A stretch of DNA of 64,000 nt from Halichoerus grypus (Eukaryota > Chordata > Mammalia > Carnivora > Phocidae), in NCBI RefSeq assembly GCF_964656455.1, contig NC_135715.1, positions 79,710,414-79,774,413 on the forward strand. Reading direction: 5' to 3'. Positions 35,840-47,600 of this stretch are shown in pieces. Position numbers and translations under genes: made by a program. The notes below the pieces were generated by a model that worked only from the letters and a program-made list of their open reading frames with translations, was not told the DNA's origin and ran no database searches. Numbering within the stretch: the first letter of the stretch is position 1; each line of letters begins with the position of its first letter.

Positions 35840-36090
35840 TTTTTTTTAATGTTTCAAGTGAAATTCAAATTTCTTACTATGGTTCAAGGCCTGGCCTCTC
35901 TCCACAGCCTCCTCCTGCACCTCTCTCTCACTTTGCCCTTGTCACACTGGCTTTTTCTCCAGGTTGGCAAAACTCCAAGTTGGGTCCTTAGGGCCTTCAC
36001 ACGTGCTGTGCCTTCCCCTGGGACACGTCTCCCTATCCCCACCCCACACTTAGGACCTAAATTATCTGTTCAGTAAATGACCAAATTAGG
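35840..36090 (+). repeat. L2 LINE fragment
   Basis: ggttcaaggcctggcctc and agggccttcacacgtgctgt fit the L2 3' region. Confidence 0.65.
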
Positions 36091-36510
36091 GGTTCACATT
36101 TTTTTTTTCTTATGATGTCTGGTTAAACTGAAGTCTCTTGATCTAACTCTGCCTTTCCATAGCATCAATACTTCTAATTTCCTATGTATTGATTGTCCTT
36201 TACATTTGAATTGATTCATACTTACCAGGGTTTATAGATGAGAGAGATGCTGATGGATACCATGAAAGGTATCACACTATTATTTAGATTAATTGATCTA
36301 TCTTGTTTTTAATTTCTGACAGTAAAAAAACAAACAAACAAAACACTAAAACTCTAATGAATCTTTAACAACGTTCAGGACAGTCTCTATGTAATGAACC
36401 CTGCCTATGCTGGGCAAGGAAGGCTGAAGTGGGAATGGATACTCAGATCCACCTCTCTAGATCTGTCCTGGGTGTGTTCTTAAGTCCTCTGACCTGGTTT
36501 TTAAAAAATT

Positions 36511-36850
36511 TTTTTTTGTTTTTAAGATTTTATTTATTTATTTGACAGAGAGAGCACAAGTAGGCAGAGCGGCAGGCAGAGGGAGAGGGAGAAGCAGGCT
36601 CTCCGCTGAGCAGGGAGCCTGATGCGGGGCTTGATCCCAGGACATTGGGATCATGACCTGAGCCACCCAGTTGGTGGCTCAGTTGGTTAAGCGTCTGCCT
36701 TTGGCTCAGGTCATGATCCTGGAGTCCTGGGATCGAGCCCAGCATTGGGCTCCCTGCTCAGCGCGGAGTCTGCTTCTCCCTCTGACTCTCCCTCCTCTCA
36801 TGCTCTGTCTCCCATTCTCTCTCTCTCAAATAAATAAAATTTTTTAAAAA
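36511..36850. repeat. Inverted pair of Can-SINEs
   Basis: A minus-strand element (36511 to about 36665) meets a plus-strand one (about 36670-36850) head to head with almost no spacer; the first lacks its extreme head. Confidence 0.9.
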
Positions 36851-37220
36851 ATGTTTTCTAATAGAAAAGTCATTCATGCTCATCTTAGAAAATTTGGAAA
36901 ATTCAGAACTGCATAATAGCAGCAAAATAATCTCAAAACCTAGAGGCCATGTTAACAACTTCTTTTGCCTTTTCTTCCAGGCTTTTTTTCTGTGTGTATG
37001 TACTGTAATGGACTATGTTATTATCAAAATTGAAATTATACCATATTCACAATACCTATCTTGCATTTTATGTCAGCATTTTGTCTTTAGCATTAAATCA
37101 TTAATTATTCTTGGAAAACATTTTTAATAGAGGCTATCTTAGATATGTATCATAAATGAACTATTTCTATTGTTGGGTAATCAAATTACTTCTAAGTTTT
37201 GGTATCAGTAACAAAGCTAT

Positions 37221-37585
37221 AGGTATGCCTGTGTGGCTCAGTTGGTTAAGCATCTGCCTCCGGCTCAGGTCGTGATCCCAGGGTCCTGGGATCGAGTCCC
37301 ACATCAGGCTCCTTGCTTACTGGGGAGACTGCTTCTCCCTCTACCTGCTGCTCTCCCTGCTTGTGCTCGCTTGCATGCTCTCTCTCTGTCTGACAAATAA
37401 ATAAATAAAATCTTAAAAAAAAAAAAACCCCACAAAGCTGTGGGGGTATCTGGGTAGCTCAATTGGTTATGTGTCTGACTCCTGGGCTCCAGGATCAGCT
37501 CAGTGGGGAGTCTGCTGAAGACTGTCTCTACCTCTCCCTTTGCGCTCCCCCTCTTCTCTCAAATAAATAAATCTTTAAGAAAAAA
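37221..37585 (+). repeat. Two Can-SINEs inserted one after another at one site
   Basis: Elements 37221-37431 and 37442-37585 (the second with an internal deletion) are separated and flanked by three copies of aaagct[ag]t(g), at 37213, 37433 and 37586. Confidence 0.88.
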
Positions 37586-37839
37586 AAAGCTATGATGTAC
37601 ACCCTTACATATAAATCTTTGTTTGCAATTCCAATGATTGTCTTAGAAAACAGTCCTGAAATCCTAAACAATACTGAGTCAAAGAGCTTAAATAATTTTT
37701 ATTCTTGTTAAATTATGTTACTTTTCAGTTTTACCTTAAATTGTACTACTTTTCAGTTTTGCTTAAATTTCCTAGGAAAGTAATATGAATTTGTCTTTCT
37801 AAAAAATAACGTCTCTCCCAAAGTAGATTAACCAGTATG

Positions 37840-37990
37840 AAGAAAAGTAAAGAGCACCTACAGTGCTGGAAATGTTCTAGATTATGGTGATGATGCACAA
37901 CTTATTAAAAATCTTTGAATCATACAATTAAAATGGGTGAATTTAATGGTATGTAAATTATATCTCAGTAAAGTTGTTTTAAAAAAGCAC
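37840..37990 (+). repeat. Old L1 3' tail
   Basis: ttctagattatggtgatgat and atatctcagtaaagttgttt are typical of an L1M 3' end. Confidence 0.75.
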
Positions 37991-38000
37991 AATCCCTCCA

Positions 38001-38200
38001 GGGGCACCTGGGTGGCTCAGTCGTTAAGCGTCTGCCTTTGGCTCAGGTCATGATCCCAGGGTCCTGGGATCGAGCCCCGCATCGGGCTCCCTGCTCAGCG
38101 GGAAGCCTGCCTCTCCCTCTTCCACTCCCCCTGCTTGTGTTCCCTCTCTTGCTATGTCTCTCTCTGTCAAATAAATAAATAAAATCTTTAAAAAAAAAAA
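38001..38200 (+). repeat. Can-SINE with target-site duplication
   Basis: Full element. Duplicates aaaaaagcacaatccctcca (37981-38000) and aaaaaagcatgattcctcca (38201-38220). Confidence 0.95.
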
Positions 38201-38756
38201 AAAAAAGCATGATTCCTCCAGTGAGAAATTTTGAGATTTCTTTTAATATCTTTGATATTATTCTTTCCTCTATCAATATATTTTATAAATTATTTTAATA
38301 AAAATATAAGTTATTTGTGGATATTATTTATTGAATTTTATAGCCAGTTTCTTTTATCTAACTTTTAATGAGAATTTGCCCAATATCACTAAATAGTCTT
38401 TGAAAATATTAATAGAGGCTATGTGTAATTTAACTCTTCCCCAAGTCATCAGATATTTGGTTACTGAAAATCGTTCATTATTCTAAATACACTTTGAGGA
38501 AAATGTTTTCTTCATATATTTTTGGCCAAATCTCTGTCACTGTTTCCTTAGAATAGATGGCCAGAAGTGGAATTACTGAGTCAAACAGTATAGATAATTT
38601 TTAGCCTTTATTTTGGTGGTAAAGTGTACCTCACATAAAATTTACCATTTTAACCATTTTTAAGTCTACAGTTCAGTGGCATTGTTGTGAAGCCAAAGTA
38701 TAAACGAACATTTTAAACAACTCCCTGGCCCATTCTTAAAAGCTGAGGCCCTGTAG

Positions 38757-40040
38757 GAGGTAGTGAAACTAACACTCAAATACTGTGAAATCTCAAGTCA
38801 GGCCTTGACTTCCGTCTTCCTACTGATTGTAGGAAGTGAAACTAACACTATTAAATTCTATGAAATCTCGACTCGCTCTCCCGCCGCCTCCGCACCCAGC
38901 CATGGAGCGGCCGCCGCTGAGCGTCCTGATCCTCGGCGCCGCCGGGTTGCTGCTCCTGCTCCTGCCCCTCTCCTCTTCCTCCTCTTCGGACGCCTGCGGC
39001 CCCTGCGAGCCGGCCGCCTGCCCGCCCCTGCCCCCGCGGGGCTGCCAGCTGGGCGAGACCCGCGACGCTTGCGGCTGCTGCCCGGTGTGCGCCCGCGGCG
39101 AGGGCAAACCGTGCGGGGGCGGGGGCGCCGGCGCCGGCAGGGGGCACTGCGCGCCGGGCATGGAGTGCGTGAAGAGCCGCAAGAGGCAGAAGGGTAAAGC
39201 CGGGGCAGCAGCCGGCGGCCCAGGGGTGAGCGGCGTGTGCGTGTGCAAGAGCCGCTACCCGGTGTGCGGCAGCGACGTCACCTACCCCAGCGGGTGCCAG
39301 CTGCGCGCCGCCAGCCTGAGGGCCGAGAGCCGCGGGGAGAAGGCCATCACCCAGGTAAGCAAGGGCACCTGCAAGCAAGGTCCTTCCATTGTGACACCCC
39401 CCAAGGACATCCGGAATGTCACTGGCGCCCAGGTGTACTTGAGCTGTGAGGTCATCGGAGTCCCAACCCCTGTCCTCATCTGGAACAAGGTAAAAAGGGG
39501 TAACTATGGAGTTCAAAGGACAGAACTCTTGCCTGGTGACCGGGACAACCTGGCTATTCAGACCTGGGGTGGCCCAGAAAAGCATGAAGTCACTGGCTGG
39601 GTGCTGGTATCTCCTCTCAGTAAGGAAGATGCTGGAGAATATGAGTGCCATGCATCCAATTCTCAAGGACAGGCTTCAGCATCGGCAAAAATTACAGTGT
39701 TTGATCCCTCACAATGAAATACCAGTGGAAAAAAGTGAAGGTGCTGACCTATAAACCTGCAAAATATACCCGTCTGCATCACTGAAAGTCCTGGATAACT
39801 ACAGCCCTGTTCTTGCCTAATAACCAGTTTCTTTTCCTCCAACCCACTAACGCTTAGTTATATTCACTGGTTTCACATAGAGGAAATCCAAAATAAAGAT
39901 AACACATCAAGACTATCTACAAAAATTTATTGTCTATTTACAAAAGAAAAGCATGCATGTAATTAAAATCAATAAAATGCTTTCAAAAAAAAAAAAATTC
40001 TATGAAATCTCAAGTCAGGCCTTGACTTCTGTCTTCTTCC
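38757..40040. repeat. Tandem ~75-bp duplication hosting the IGFBP7 retrocopy
   Basis: Unit 1 is 38757-38830. Unit 2 begins at 38831 and resumes at 40012 after the retrocopy. Both carry gtgaaactaacact, tgaaatctc and aagtcaggccttgacttc. Confidence 0.85.
38870..39994 (+). pseudogene. IGFBP7: IGFBP7 processed retrocopy with mostly intact ORF
   Basis: An intron-less copy of the IGFBP7 mRNA. IGFBP7 is a secreted IGF/activin-binding glycoprotein (family knowledge). The ORF starts at 38902 and stops at 39717, 271 codons against 282 in human. Visible parts are the signal peptide ([15 protein letters not shown] then a Leu/Ser run), an IGFBP N-terminal domain with CGCCPVC, a Kazal-like domain ([13 protein letters not shown]), and an Ig C2 domain (YLSCEVIG to [10 protein letters not shown]). 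Differences from human include one residue lost in the Kazal part and two gained near GAGAGRG. A one-base insertion near 39701-39709 replaces the last ~17 residues with FDPSQ. The 3'UTR has AATAAA at 39890 and 39971, then poly(A). A 17-bp duplication, aaattctatgaaatctc, lies at 38853-38869 and 39995-40011. It is antisense in PARP4 intron 1. Expression is unknown. Confidence 0.95.
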
Positions 40041-40690
40041 AGACTGTATATGGAGTCTCTCTTAAATGTGTGGCCTCTCCTGGCTGGCAGCTTTCTTAAC
40101 ATGTGCCACCAGTCTCTCCCTCATTTCCAAACTTCTCCTAAACAGTCAGCGTTCATTCATGTGGTCATCATACCTTATTGTGTACATATGAGATTTCGGA
40201 GTGTCTTCCATCCATCAGGCCCTGTGTTATGCGCACAGGACAAGAGCACACCTCCCCAGCTCCTGAGAAACTCCCTGAGCTCCTCCTCACAAATTCCAGC
40301 TACTCTATCCGCAACATGCACATATGGAGAGTGAATTTCTCCTTTATCATAACACTTCACTTTATATATTTTTATATGTTTACTGTTATTTTGCAATCCA
40401 GAATCAAAAGTTTGAACATTCAGCAGCGCCGTGTTACTCTGGACCAACTCAGTCCTCCAGCTGAGTCACTGGGCATTCCCCGCAGGAAGTATTTAACGGA
40501 TTTCCAAGTTTTCAACTTTGATCTTCAACATGCACATTAAATGTGTCATGGTGTTTCTAATTTTGAGGTCAAATTACATTCCCTGGTTATTCACCAAAAT
40601 ACTGCATTTTTTGGAAAAAGTTTCCTTTTCCCAAACCTAACTTTAAGAATACCTCATTTGAAGAAGACAGGGTGTCTGCCTACTGGAAGT
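39995..40690. other. PARP4 intron 1 segment, nothing recognised
   Basis: After the retrocopy duplication, about 650 bases without recognised repeat or exon. It ends at the CpG island. Confidence 0.45.
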
Positions 40691-40699
40691 TAGGGAAAA

Positions 40700-41350
40700 C
40701 GAAGGTAAGCGATCTGCTCACTTTCCCTGAGCCCCGGGCGTGCCCAGAGACCCGCTCTGAGCACCCGCTCTCCTTGGCGGCCCCACCTGTGTCCTGTCAC
40801 CTGGGCCGGCGACCCGCACGAGAACACGCCAACTCCCCCGACGGCGCGGGCTGCAGGAGCGCGCCTCCAGTCCCACAGCAACCGGCGCGGTCAAGACAAC
40901 TACGCAACCACGGACAGCGGCGGCACAGAGCTGAGTCCCCCGCTCCGGAAGGGAGTCGACGCGGCCACCTCCTGGCCAGGACTACCCGGACCGCCGATGG
41001 GGCCCGGCCTGGGCCCGGCCTGGTGGTCCAGCCAGCGGCGCCCACGCACCTGCCAGGGGATCCGGCCCACGCACCTGCCAGGGGATTCGGCCCACTCCCG
41101 ACGCTCGCTGCTCCTGGCGCTCCCGGCTCGGGACTCTCCTCGCGTCTGACGCTCCCGGCTCCCGGCGCTCCCCGCTGCCGGCACTCCCCGCTACCAGAGC
41201 TCCCGCACCGACTGCTTCCGGATTCCGGGCTCCAGGCTCCCGGCGCGGACCCGAGGCGCGGCCTGGCAGGCAGTGTCTGTAAGAGCGCTGCCGGAAGCCC
41301 GCCCAAGGCTGCCTCCAGAGGCCAAGCGCTGCGTGGCGGAGGATTGAGGG
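40700..41350 (-). promoter_or_regulatory. CpG island, probable PARP4 promoter
   Basis: About 650 bases are very GC-rich and dense in CpG, unlike the AT-rich surroundings. An ETS-type site ccggaagc lies on the minus strand at 41214-41221 and another on the plus strand at 41291-41298. There is no TATA box. It lies 7 kb upstream of the first PARP4 coding exon in transcript direction. Two genes and two CpG islands in the window suggest one island per gene. Confidence 0.6.
41075..41350 (-). other. PARP4: Candidate non-coding exon 1 of PARP4
   Basis: Inferred only. The minus strand of this GC-rich block ends in a good donor, ctggcag|gtgcgt, at 41075. A second identical donor lies at 41050 because of a 25-bp tandem duplication. 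Joining either to exon 2 would give cag-g-ATG, with A at -3. The transcription start is unknown and 41350 is a nominal limit. The alternative is that exon 1 sits at the CENPJ promoter near 51 kb. Confidence 0.45.
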
Positions 41351-41419
41351 GCTGCTCCGGGATTAGGCTTTGGGCTCGGGTAGGGTTTCTCTTCCTGAAT
41401 CAGACTGAGGATTCAGGAT

Positions 41420-41833
41420 TTTTTTTTTTAAAGATTTTATTTATTTGAGGGGCGCCTGGGTGGCTCAGTCGTTAAGCGGCTGCCTTCGGCTCAGGTCATG
41501 ATCCCAGAGTCCTGGGATCGAGCCCGGCATCAGGCTCCCTGCTCGGCGGGAAGCCTGCTTCTCCCTCTCCCACTGCCTGCTGCTCCCCCCGCTTGTGCTC
41601 TCTCTCTCTCTGTCAAATAAATAAATAAAATCTAAAAAAAAAAAAAAAAAGATTTTATTTGAGAGAGAGAGAGATCACAAGCAGGGAGAGGGGCAGAGGG
41701 AAAGAATCCTCAAGCCGACTCCCTCCTGAGCGTGGAGCCTACGGGGGCTTGAAGGGGGCTCAGTCCCAGGACCCTGAGATCATGACCTGAGTCAAAGTCG
41801 GAGGCTTAACCTACCGAGCCACCCAGGCGCCCC
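41420..41833. repeat. Can-SINE nested in a Can-SINE
   Basis: A plus-strand element (41449-41640) splits a minus-strand one (41420-41448 plus 41650-41833), duplicating aagattttattt(att)tgag. Outer flanks are ttcaggatttttt and ttcgggatttttt. Confidence 0.9.
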
Positions 41834-42289
41834 AAGGGTTCGGGATTTTTTCAGTTCCATCTTTCAGGCAGGATTTGGCCAATGAGGTTAACTCCAAAGT
41901 TGGGAGTTTGGTAAAAGTGGGTGGATGGTGCTGCCATTTAACTGAGAAGTAAGACTAATTCCCGGAAGCAAGTAAGAAGCAAATTTCGGGAAGGTTTGAG
42001 AATGGAGAAGCGGGAGGTTAAGATAATGAATTTAGTTTAGGACTTCCTGAATTTGAAGCTTGTTAGGTAGTGTTCTCAAGTAGTTATAAATGTAGATCTG
42101 CCATTCCAGAGAGGTGGGGGCTGAGATTCATTGAGTGGGGGGGGAGAATAATAGGAAACAATAAAATGCCCCAGATACTGAATTAAATGAGAATAGAAGA
42201 GATGTAGAGAGGGTATGGATTTGAATTCTGACTCTTCTATTCATTACTCAGGGATTGTAGACAAGGTACTTTCATCGTTACCTTTTGGA

Positions 42290-43030
42290 TGGTGTAAGAA
42301 TCAACTTATGTGATTTCAGCAAAAATGGTATAGTAGGGAGCCCCAGGGTCCATCCTTTCCCAAAAACATTTTTAAAACCCGGCATAAACTGTCAGAAACC
42401 ACCTTATCAGACCGCAGAAGATAGTCAAAGGTTTACAGCAAACAAGCAAATGTGCAACCAGGAAAAAGGCCACTGAAACCAGGCAGGAGATGTTTACATG
42501 TTTTCACTTATTCTAGCTTCATTACCTTTGCCAGCCTTCATTCCCAGCTTGGATAATCTGGCTCTGGAGGGAACAGAGACTTTGTCTTAAGGAATTATGT
42601 TTGTTTTGACCTGTGTGGGGGTTCTGTGAGGGACTGATACTATGGGCTTACCTTTGTTTTCCTTAACTCAAATTTTCTCAGGGCACAAAAACAGCTACTT
42701 AGGGAATGTAATGTTCAAAACAGTGAAACGCAAATGAACCAACTCCTGCTTGGGGCAACAAAACCCAAAAAACAGTTGGGGCAAAGGACAGGCTGAAGGA
42801 CTAGGAGGAAAAGCATGAGAAGAAAAGCCAGGAGTGAATAAGGGCTTTGGAAAACTCCTGTGTATACGGGGGCATCTAGAAAGCATCACACGTGCCCAGG
42901 ACTCATGCTCAGAAAAGACTTGAGAACACATAAGATTATAATTCTGGCTGATCTTTAGGCTGTTGAAGCTGATGAGAGAGCAAAAGGCAAGCTGAGGGCA
43001 AAACAGGAGCTGATACCCCACGTTTAACAT
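42290..43030 (+). repeat. Probable L1M 5' region
   Basis: caaaaatggtatagtaggga followed by a gagccccagggtcc-like stretch resembles the start of old L1 5'UTRs. Low identity. Confidence 0.45.
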
Positions 43031-43049
43031 TCCTCAGGCACTGGTGACT

Positions 43050-43860
43050 GCCTAAGAAAAAAGGCAGGAGAGAAACAAATGGTCAACTGATAAATATCAT
43101 AGTCATGCAGGACATGAAACTCCACTATAATTTTTAACTGTCTTAATGATTTACAAGAAAAACACAGTCTTAATAATTAGACCTCCAGGAACCTATAGAC
43201 TCAATTTCCTGGAGCCCTAATGACACCTTCACCTCCTTAGGATAGAAAACCCTATATAATCAGTCACTCCTTACAATCACAATACAGCTCTTTCTGCCCA
43301 TGGGTCTGTCCCTATGCTCTAATAAAAACACCTTTTTGCACCATAAAATGCCTCAAGAATTCTTTCTTCACTGTTGCACTTGACAATCCCGCATCAAATG
43401 CAAAATAAACAAACCTTTTAGAATTTCTTAAAAAAAGAGAGAGTTTTATTTGAGCCCAAGTGAGGACAGCTGCCCCAGATACACAATCTTCACAAAGAAG
43501 AGAGTGCTCTGGAGAAAGAATGTTTAATACAGGGTTATATATGGTTTTTGTTGTTGTTGTTGTTGTTACACCAAGATTATAAATCATCATGAGGAAGGAC
43601 ATTCCAGAAAATTACAAACTTTATCTTATGCCTTTGGTAAGTGCAATCTTGTAGGCTTTGGAGGTATGGGAATAGAATTTAGGGAGATTTTTACTTTTTT
43701 AGCTGAAATTTTTTTTTAGATTATTTGCTAACAAAGCAGATGTACAATGTGTGCTGGGGCAGAAATAGGGCCTCTGCTTTAAAGTTTGGTTAAGTCATTC
43801 TGATCTTGGTAAAAATTAAAGTGTGGCTTCCCTGGTAGGGCCCACAAACATTAAAAGTTG
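43050..43860. repeat. LTR-like sequences (endogenous retrovirus)
   Basis: 43,190-43,400 has a TATATAA box (43252), then AATAAAA (43320) and caagaattctttcttcactg, in the order of a plus-strand LTR. 43,430-43,680 (gagttttatttgagcccaag) may be a separate LTR in reverse. Non-coding; family not named. Confidence 0.4.
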
Positions 43861-43912
43861 AAACTTTCCTTTGTCAAGCCTCAGCACGAGCAGGAACTGG
43901 AGGCAGAGTTAT

Positions 43913-44096
43913 TTTTTTTTAAAGATTTTGTTTATTTATTTGAGAGAGAGAGAGAGAGACAGGGAAGGAACACAAGCAGGGGGAGCAGGAGAGGGAGAAG
44001 CAGGCTTCCCGTGGAGCAGGGAGCCCGATGCGGGGATCCTGCGATCATGACCTGAGCCGAAGGCAGACGCACAACAACTGAGCCACACAGGTGCCC
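43913..44096 (-). repeat. Can-SINE with target-site duplication
   Basis: Duplicates ctggaggcagagttat (43897-43912) and ctggaagcagagttat (44097-44112). Confidence 0.93.
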
Positions 44097-44196
44097 CTGG
44101 AAGCAGAGTTATAAATAGCCTGCCTAAACATAGAAAGAATGCCCCAACACAGAGCCAATTGGCAAAGACCTGAGAGTATTTTTTTTAACTTTTCTA

Positions 44197-44425
44197 AATT
44201 TTAAAAAAGATTTTATTAATTTATTTGAGAGAGTGAGAGAGAGAGAGAGTGTGCACACGAGCAGGGTGGGGGGAAAGGGGCAGAAGAAGAGGGAGAGGGA
44301 GAAGCAGATTTCCTGCTGAACTTGGAGCCAGATGTGGGCTTCACCCGGGGCTCGGTTCCAGGACACTGAGATCACAACCTGAGCCAAAGTCAGATGCTAA
44401 ACTCACTGAGCCATCCAGGTGCCCC
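44197..44425 (-). repeat. Can-SINE
   Basis: Reverse element flanked by ttttaacttttct on both sides (44184 and 44426). Confidence 0.9.
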
Positions 44426-44434
44426 TTTTAACTT

Positions 44435-44479
44435 TTCTCCTCTCTTTCTTTTCTTTCTTTCTCCTTTCCTTTTTCTTTC

Positions 44480-44539
<60 letters not shown>

Positions 44540-44575
44540 TTTTTCTCTTTCTTTCTTTCTTTCTCTTTTTTTTAA
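44435..44575 (+). repeat. CTTT microsatellite / pure pyrimidine tract
   Basis: About 140 bases of C and T only, mostly ctttctttcttt units with CTCTT interruptions. The Arg/Lys-rich frames here are artefacts. Confidence 0.98.
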
Positions 44576-44639
44576 CTCCAGGCATTTAGAAAATCTCAAA
44601 CCACTAGCTGAGCATTAAGCTAAAGGATAGACACTTCAG

Positions 44640-47600
44640 AGATCACAGATGACAAAGAGTACAGTCTTTACAAAAAACAGTTTTTAAAAGTCATTAACCA
44701 ATAGCAAACAACCCATAGCAAGCAACAACAGGAAATCCTGCAGAGGAGAGTGATTCTGTAGAGTTGCCACGTTACAATCCTCAAAATGTTTAGGTTTCAA
44801 CAAAGTTATGTGGCAAATCAAGGAACATGAAAATAAGGTCCATTGAAAGGAAAAAAGAAATTAACAGAAATTGTGCATGAGGAAGCACAAACATAGGATT
44901 TATTACACAAATGCATTGAATGGACTATCTTAAATATGCTGAAAGAGCTAAAGGAAAATATGGACAAATAACTAAAGGAAACCAGAATAACAGTGTCTCA
45001 ACAAACAGAGAATATTAATAAAGAGACAAAAATGATAAGAAACCAAATAGAAATTTTGGGAGTTGAAAAGTATAATAACTGAAATGAAAAATTCACTAGA
45101 GGTGCTTAGCCACAGATTTGAAGAAGCAGAAGAAAGAATGAGAACACTTAGAGATAGGGCCATTGAAATGATCAAGTCTGGAGGAACAGAAGGAGAAAAG
45201 GATGAAGAAAAATGAACAGAGAGAGCCTCAGGGAACTGTGGGACATCATCAAGAATACCAACATATGCATAGTGGGAGATCCAGAAACAGATGAGAGAAA
45301 TAAAGGGGCAGAAATTTGAGGAAATAATGGTCAAAAACTCCCCAGATTTGGTAAAAGATTAGGAAGCAGCACATCAAAGAAGCTCCAAGTAGGAAAACTC
45401 AAAGAGAGCCACACCAAAACACTTTATAATCAAATTGCTAAAAGACAAAGACTAGAGCAATTTGTCCCATTCAAGAAATTATCATTAAGATCAATAGCCA
45501 ATTTCTCAGCAGAAACCATGGAGGCCGGAAGGATAATATATTTGAAGAACTGAAAGGGGAAAAAAAATGGCAACCAAGAATTCTATACCTATCAAAACTA
45601 TCATCCAAAAAAATGAAGGAGAATTAAAGATATTTCCAGATAAATGAAAGCTGAAAGAGTTCATTACTAGTTGGTCTGTTCTACTGGAAATGCTAAAGGG
45701 AGTCTTTTATTTTGAAATGAAATAACACTAGACAGTAAAGTGAAGCCAAATAAAGAAATAAAAAACACTGGTAAAGGTAACTACATAAGTAAATATAGAA
45801 GCCAATAGTATTATATTTTTAGTTTGTAACTCCTCTTTTTTCCTATATGAAATTAAATAGACAACACATAAAACAATAATTATAAAACTATGTTAATGGA
45901 CTTACAATTTATAAAGATGTAATTTGTGACAATAATACATAGAAAAGGGGGAGGGATGGAGATATATAGGAGCATAGTTCATACTATTGAATCTAAATTG
46001 GTTTTAATTCAAACCAGGTTGTTTTAAGTTTAATATGTTAATTGTAACCCTAAAGGTAATCACAAAGAAAATAAATAAAAAATATACATAAAAGGTAATG
46101 GAAAGGAAATCAAAATGGTATTTAAAAAAAAACAACTAAAAACAAAAGAAGACAATAATGGAGAAACTGAGGAACAAAAAAGAAGACATAATAGCAAAAT
46201 GGCAGAAGTTCATCATTAGAAGTAACTGCTTCAACTCTTCAAATAAAAGGAAGAGATTGGCAGAATGAACTCATTAAAAGAAAAACAAAAGCAAAAACCC
46301 TCCACTCATATTTGTCTACAAGAAATTCACTTTAGATCCAAAGACATAAATAGCTTGAAAGTGAAAGAATGGAGAAAAGACATTCCATGCAAAAAGTAAC
46401 CAAAATATAGCAGGGAAGGCTATACTAAGACAAAATAAATTTTAAGTCAAAAATTGTTACAAGAGACAAAGGAGGATATTATATATTAATAAGAGTCAAT
46501 ACATCAAGAAGATAGAAAAATAGGGGCATCTGGGTGGCTCAGTTGTTTAAGTGTTCAACTCTCGATTTTGGCTCAGGTCATGATCTCAGGGTCCTGAGAT
46601 CAAGCCCTGCATCAGGCTCCTCACTCAGCAGGGAATAGACTTGAGATTCTCTCTCTCCCTCTCCCTCTACCCCTCCCCTTGCTCCCTCTAAAATAAATAA
46701 ATCTTTTTTTTAAAAGAACATTTATAAATATATACACATCTAACAACAGAGCCCCAAAATATCTGAAGCAAACATTGACAGAATTGAAGGGGGAAATAAG
46801 ATAGTTCTACAATAATAGCTGGAGACTTCAATACCCAATTTCGATTTTTTTTTTTTACTTCATTTATTTGAGAGAGTGAGAGCAAAAGAGATCACAGAAG
46901 AAGAGGGAGAAGCAGACTCGCCGCTGAGCAGGGAGCTGATGTGGGGGTCTCGATCCCAGGACCCTGAGATCATGACCTGAGCTGAAGGCAGACGCTTAAT
47001 CTACTGAGCCACCCTGGTTCACCCCCCCATTTCAATATTTGATAGAACTAGAAGTAATATTAATAAAGAAATAGACACCATAAACCAATAAGATCTAAAA
47101 GACAAATATAGAACATACAATAATCACATAATACATATTCTTTTAAATGAACATGAAACATCTCTTAAACCATATGTTATGTCACAAATTTTCAGTAAAT
47201 TTAAATAATTGAAATTATACAAAGTACTTTCTCTGACCTCAGTGGAATGAAGCTAGAAATCTGTGGCAGAGAAAAACTGGAAAAATAGCAAATATGTGGA
47301 AATTAAACAAAACACACTTAAACTGTGGGTCAAAGAAAAAAATCACAAGGGTAATTAGAAAATACTTTGAGATGAATTAAAATAAAAACACATCATACCA
47401 AAACTTAGGGGATGCAGAGAAAGTGTTCAGAGGAAATATATAGCTGTAAATGCCTATATTAAAAAAGAAGGAAGATCCCAAATTAACAACCCAAATTACA
47501 CTCTAAAGAACTAGAAAAAGAAAAATTAAACCCAAAGCCAGCAGAAGGAAATAATAGTGATTAGAGCAGAGGTATATGAAATAGTGAATAGAAAAATAGA

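Noticed and set aside
38820..39666. Long antisense frames of 142 and 271 codons opposite the IGFBP7 copy
   Set aside because: GC-rich shadow frames of the IGFBP7 coding sequence; Ala/Gly/Arg-rich with no recognisable domain.
40672..41448. 258-codon plus-strand frame and a 169-codon minus-strand frame
   Set aside because: Low-complexity Pro/Arg/Ala frames of a CpG island; the plus frame runs on into a SINE. The gtaagc donor-like site at 40704 has no exon support.
44390..44618. Arg/Lys-rich and Ser/Phe-rich frames
   Set aside because: Translation of the CTTT microsatellite.
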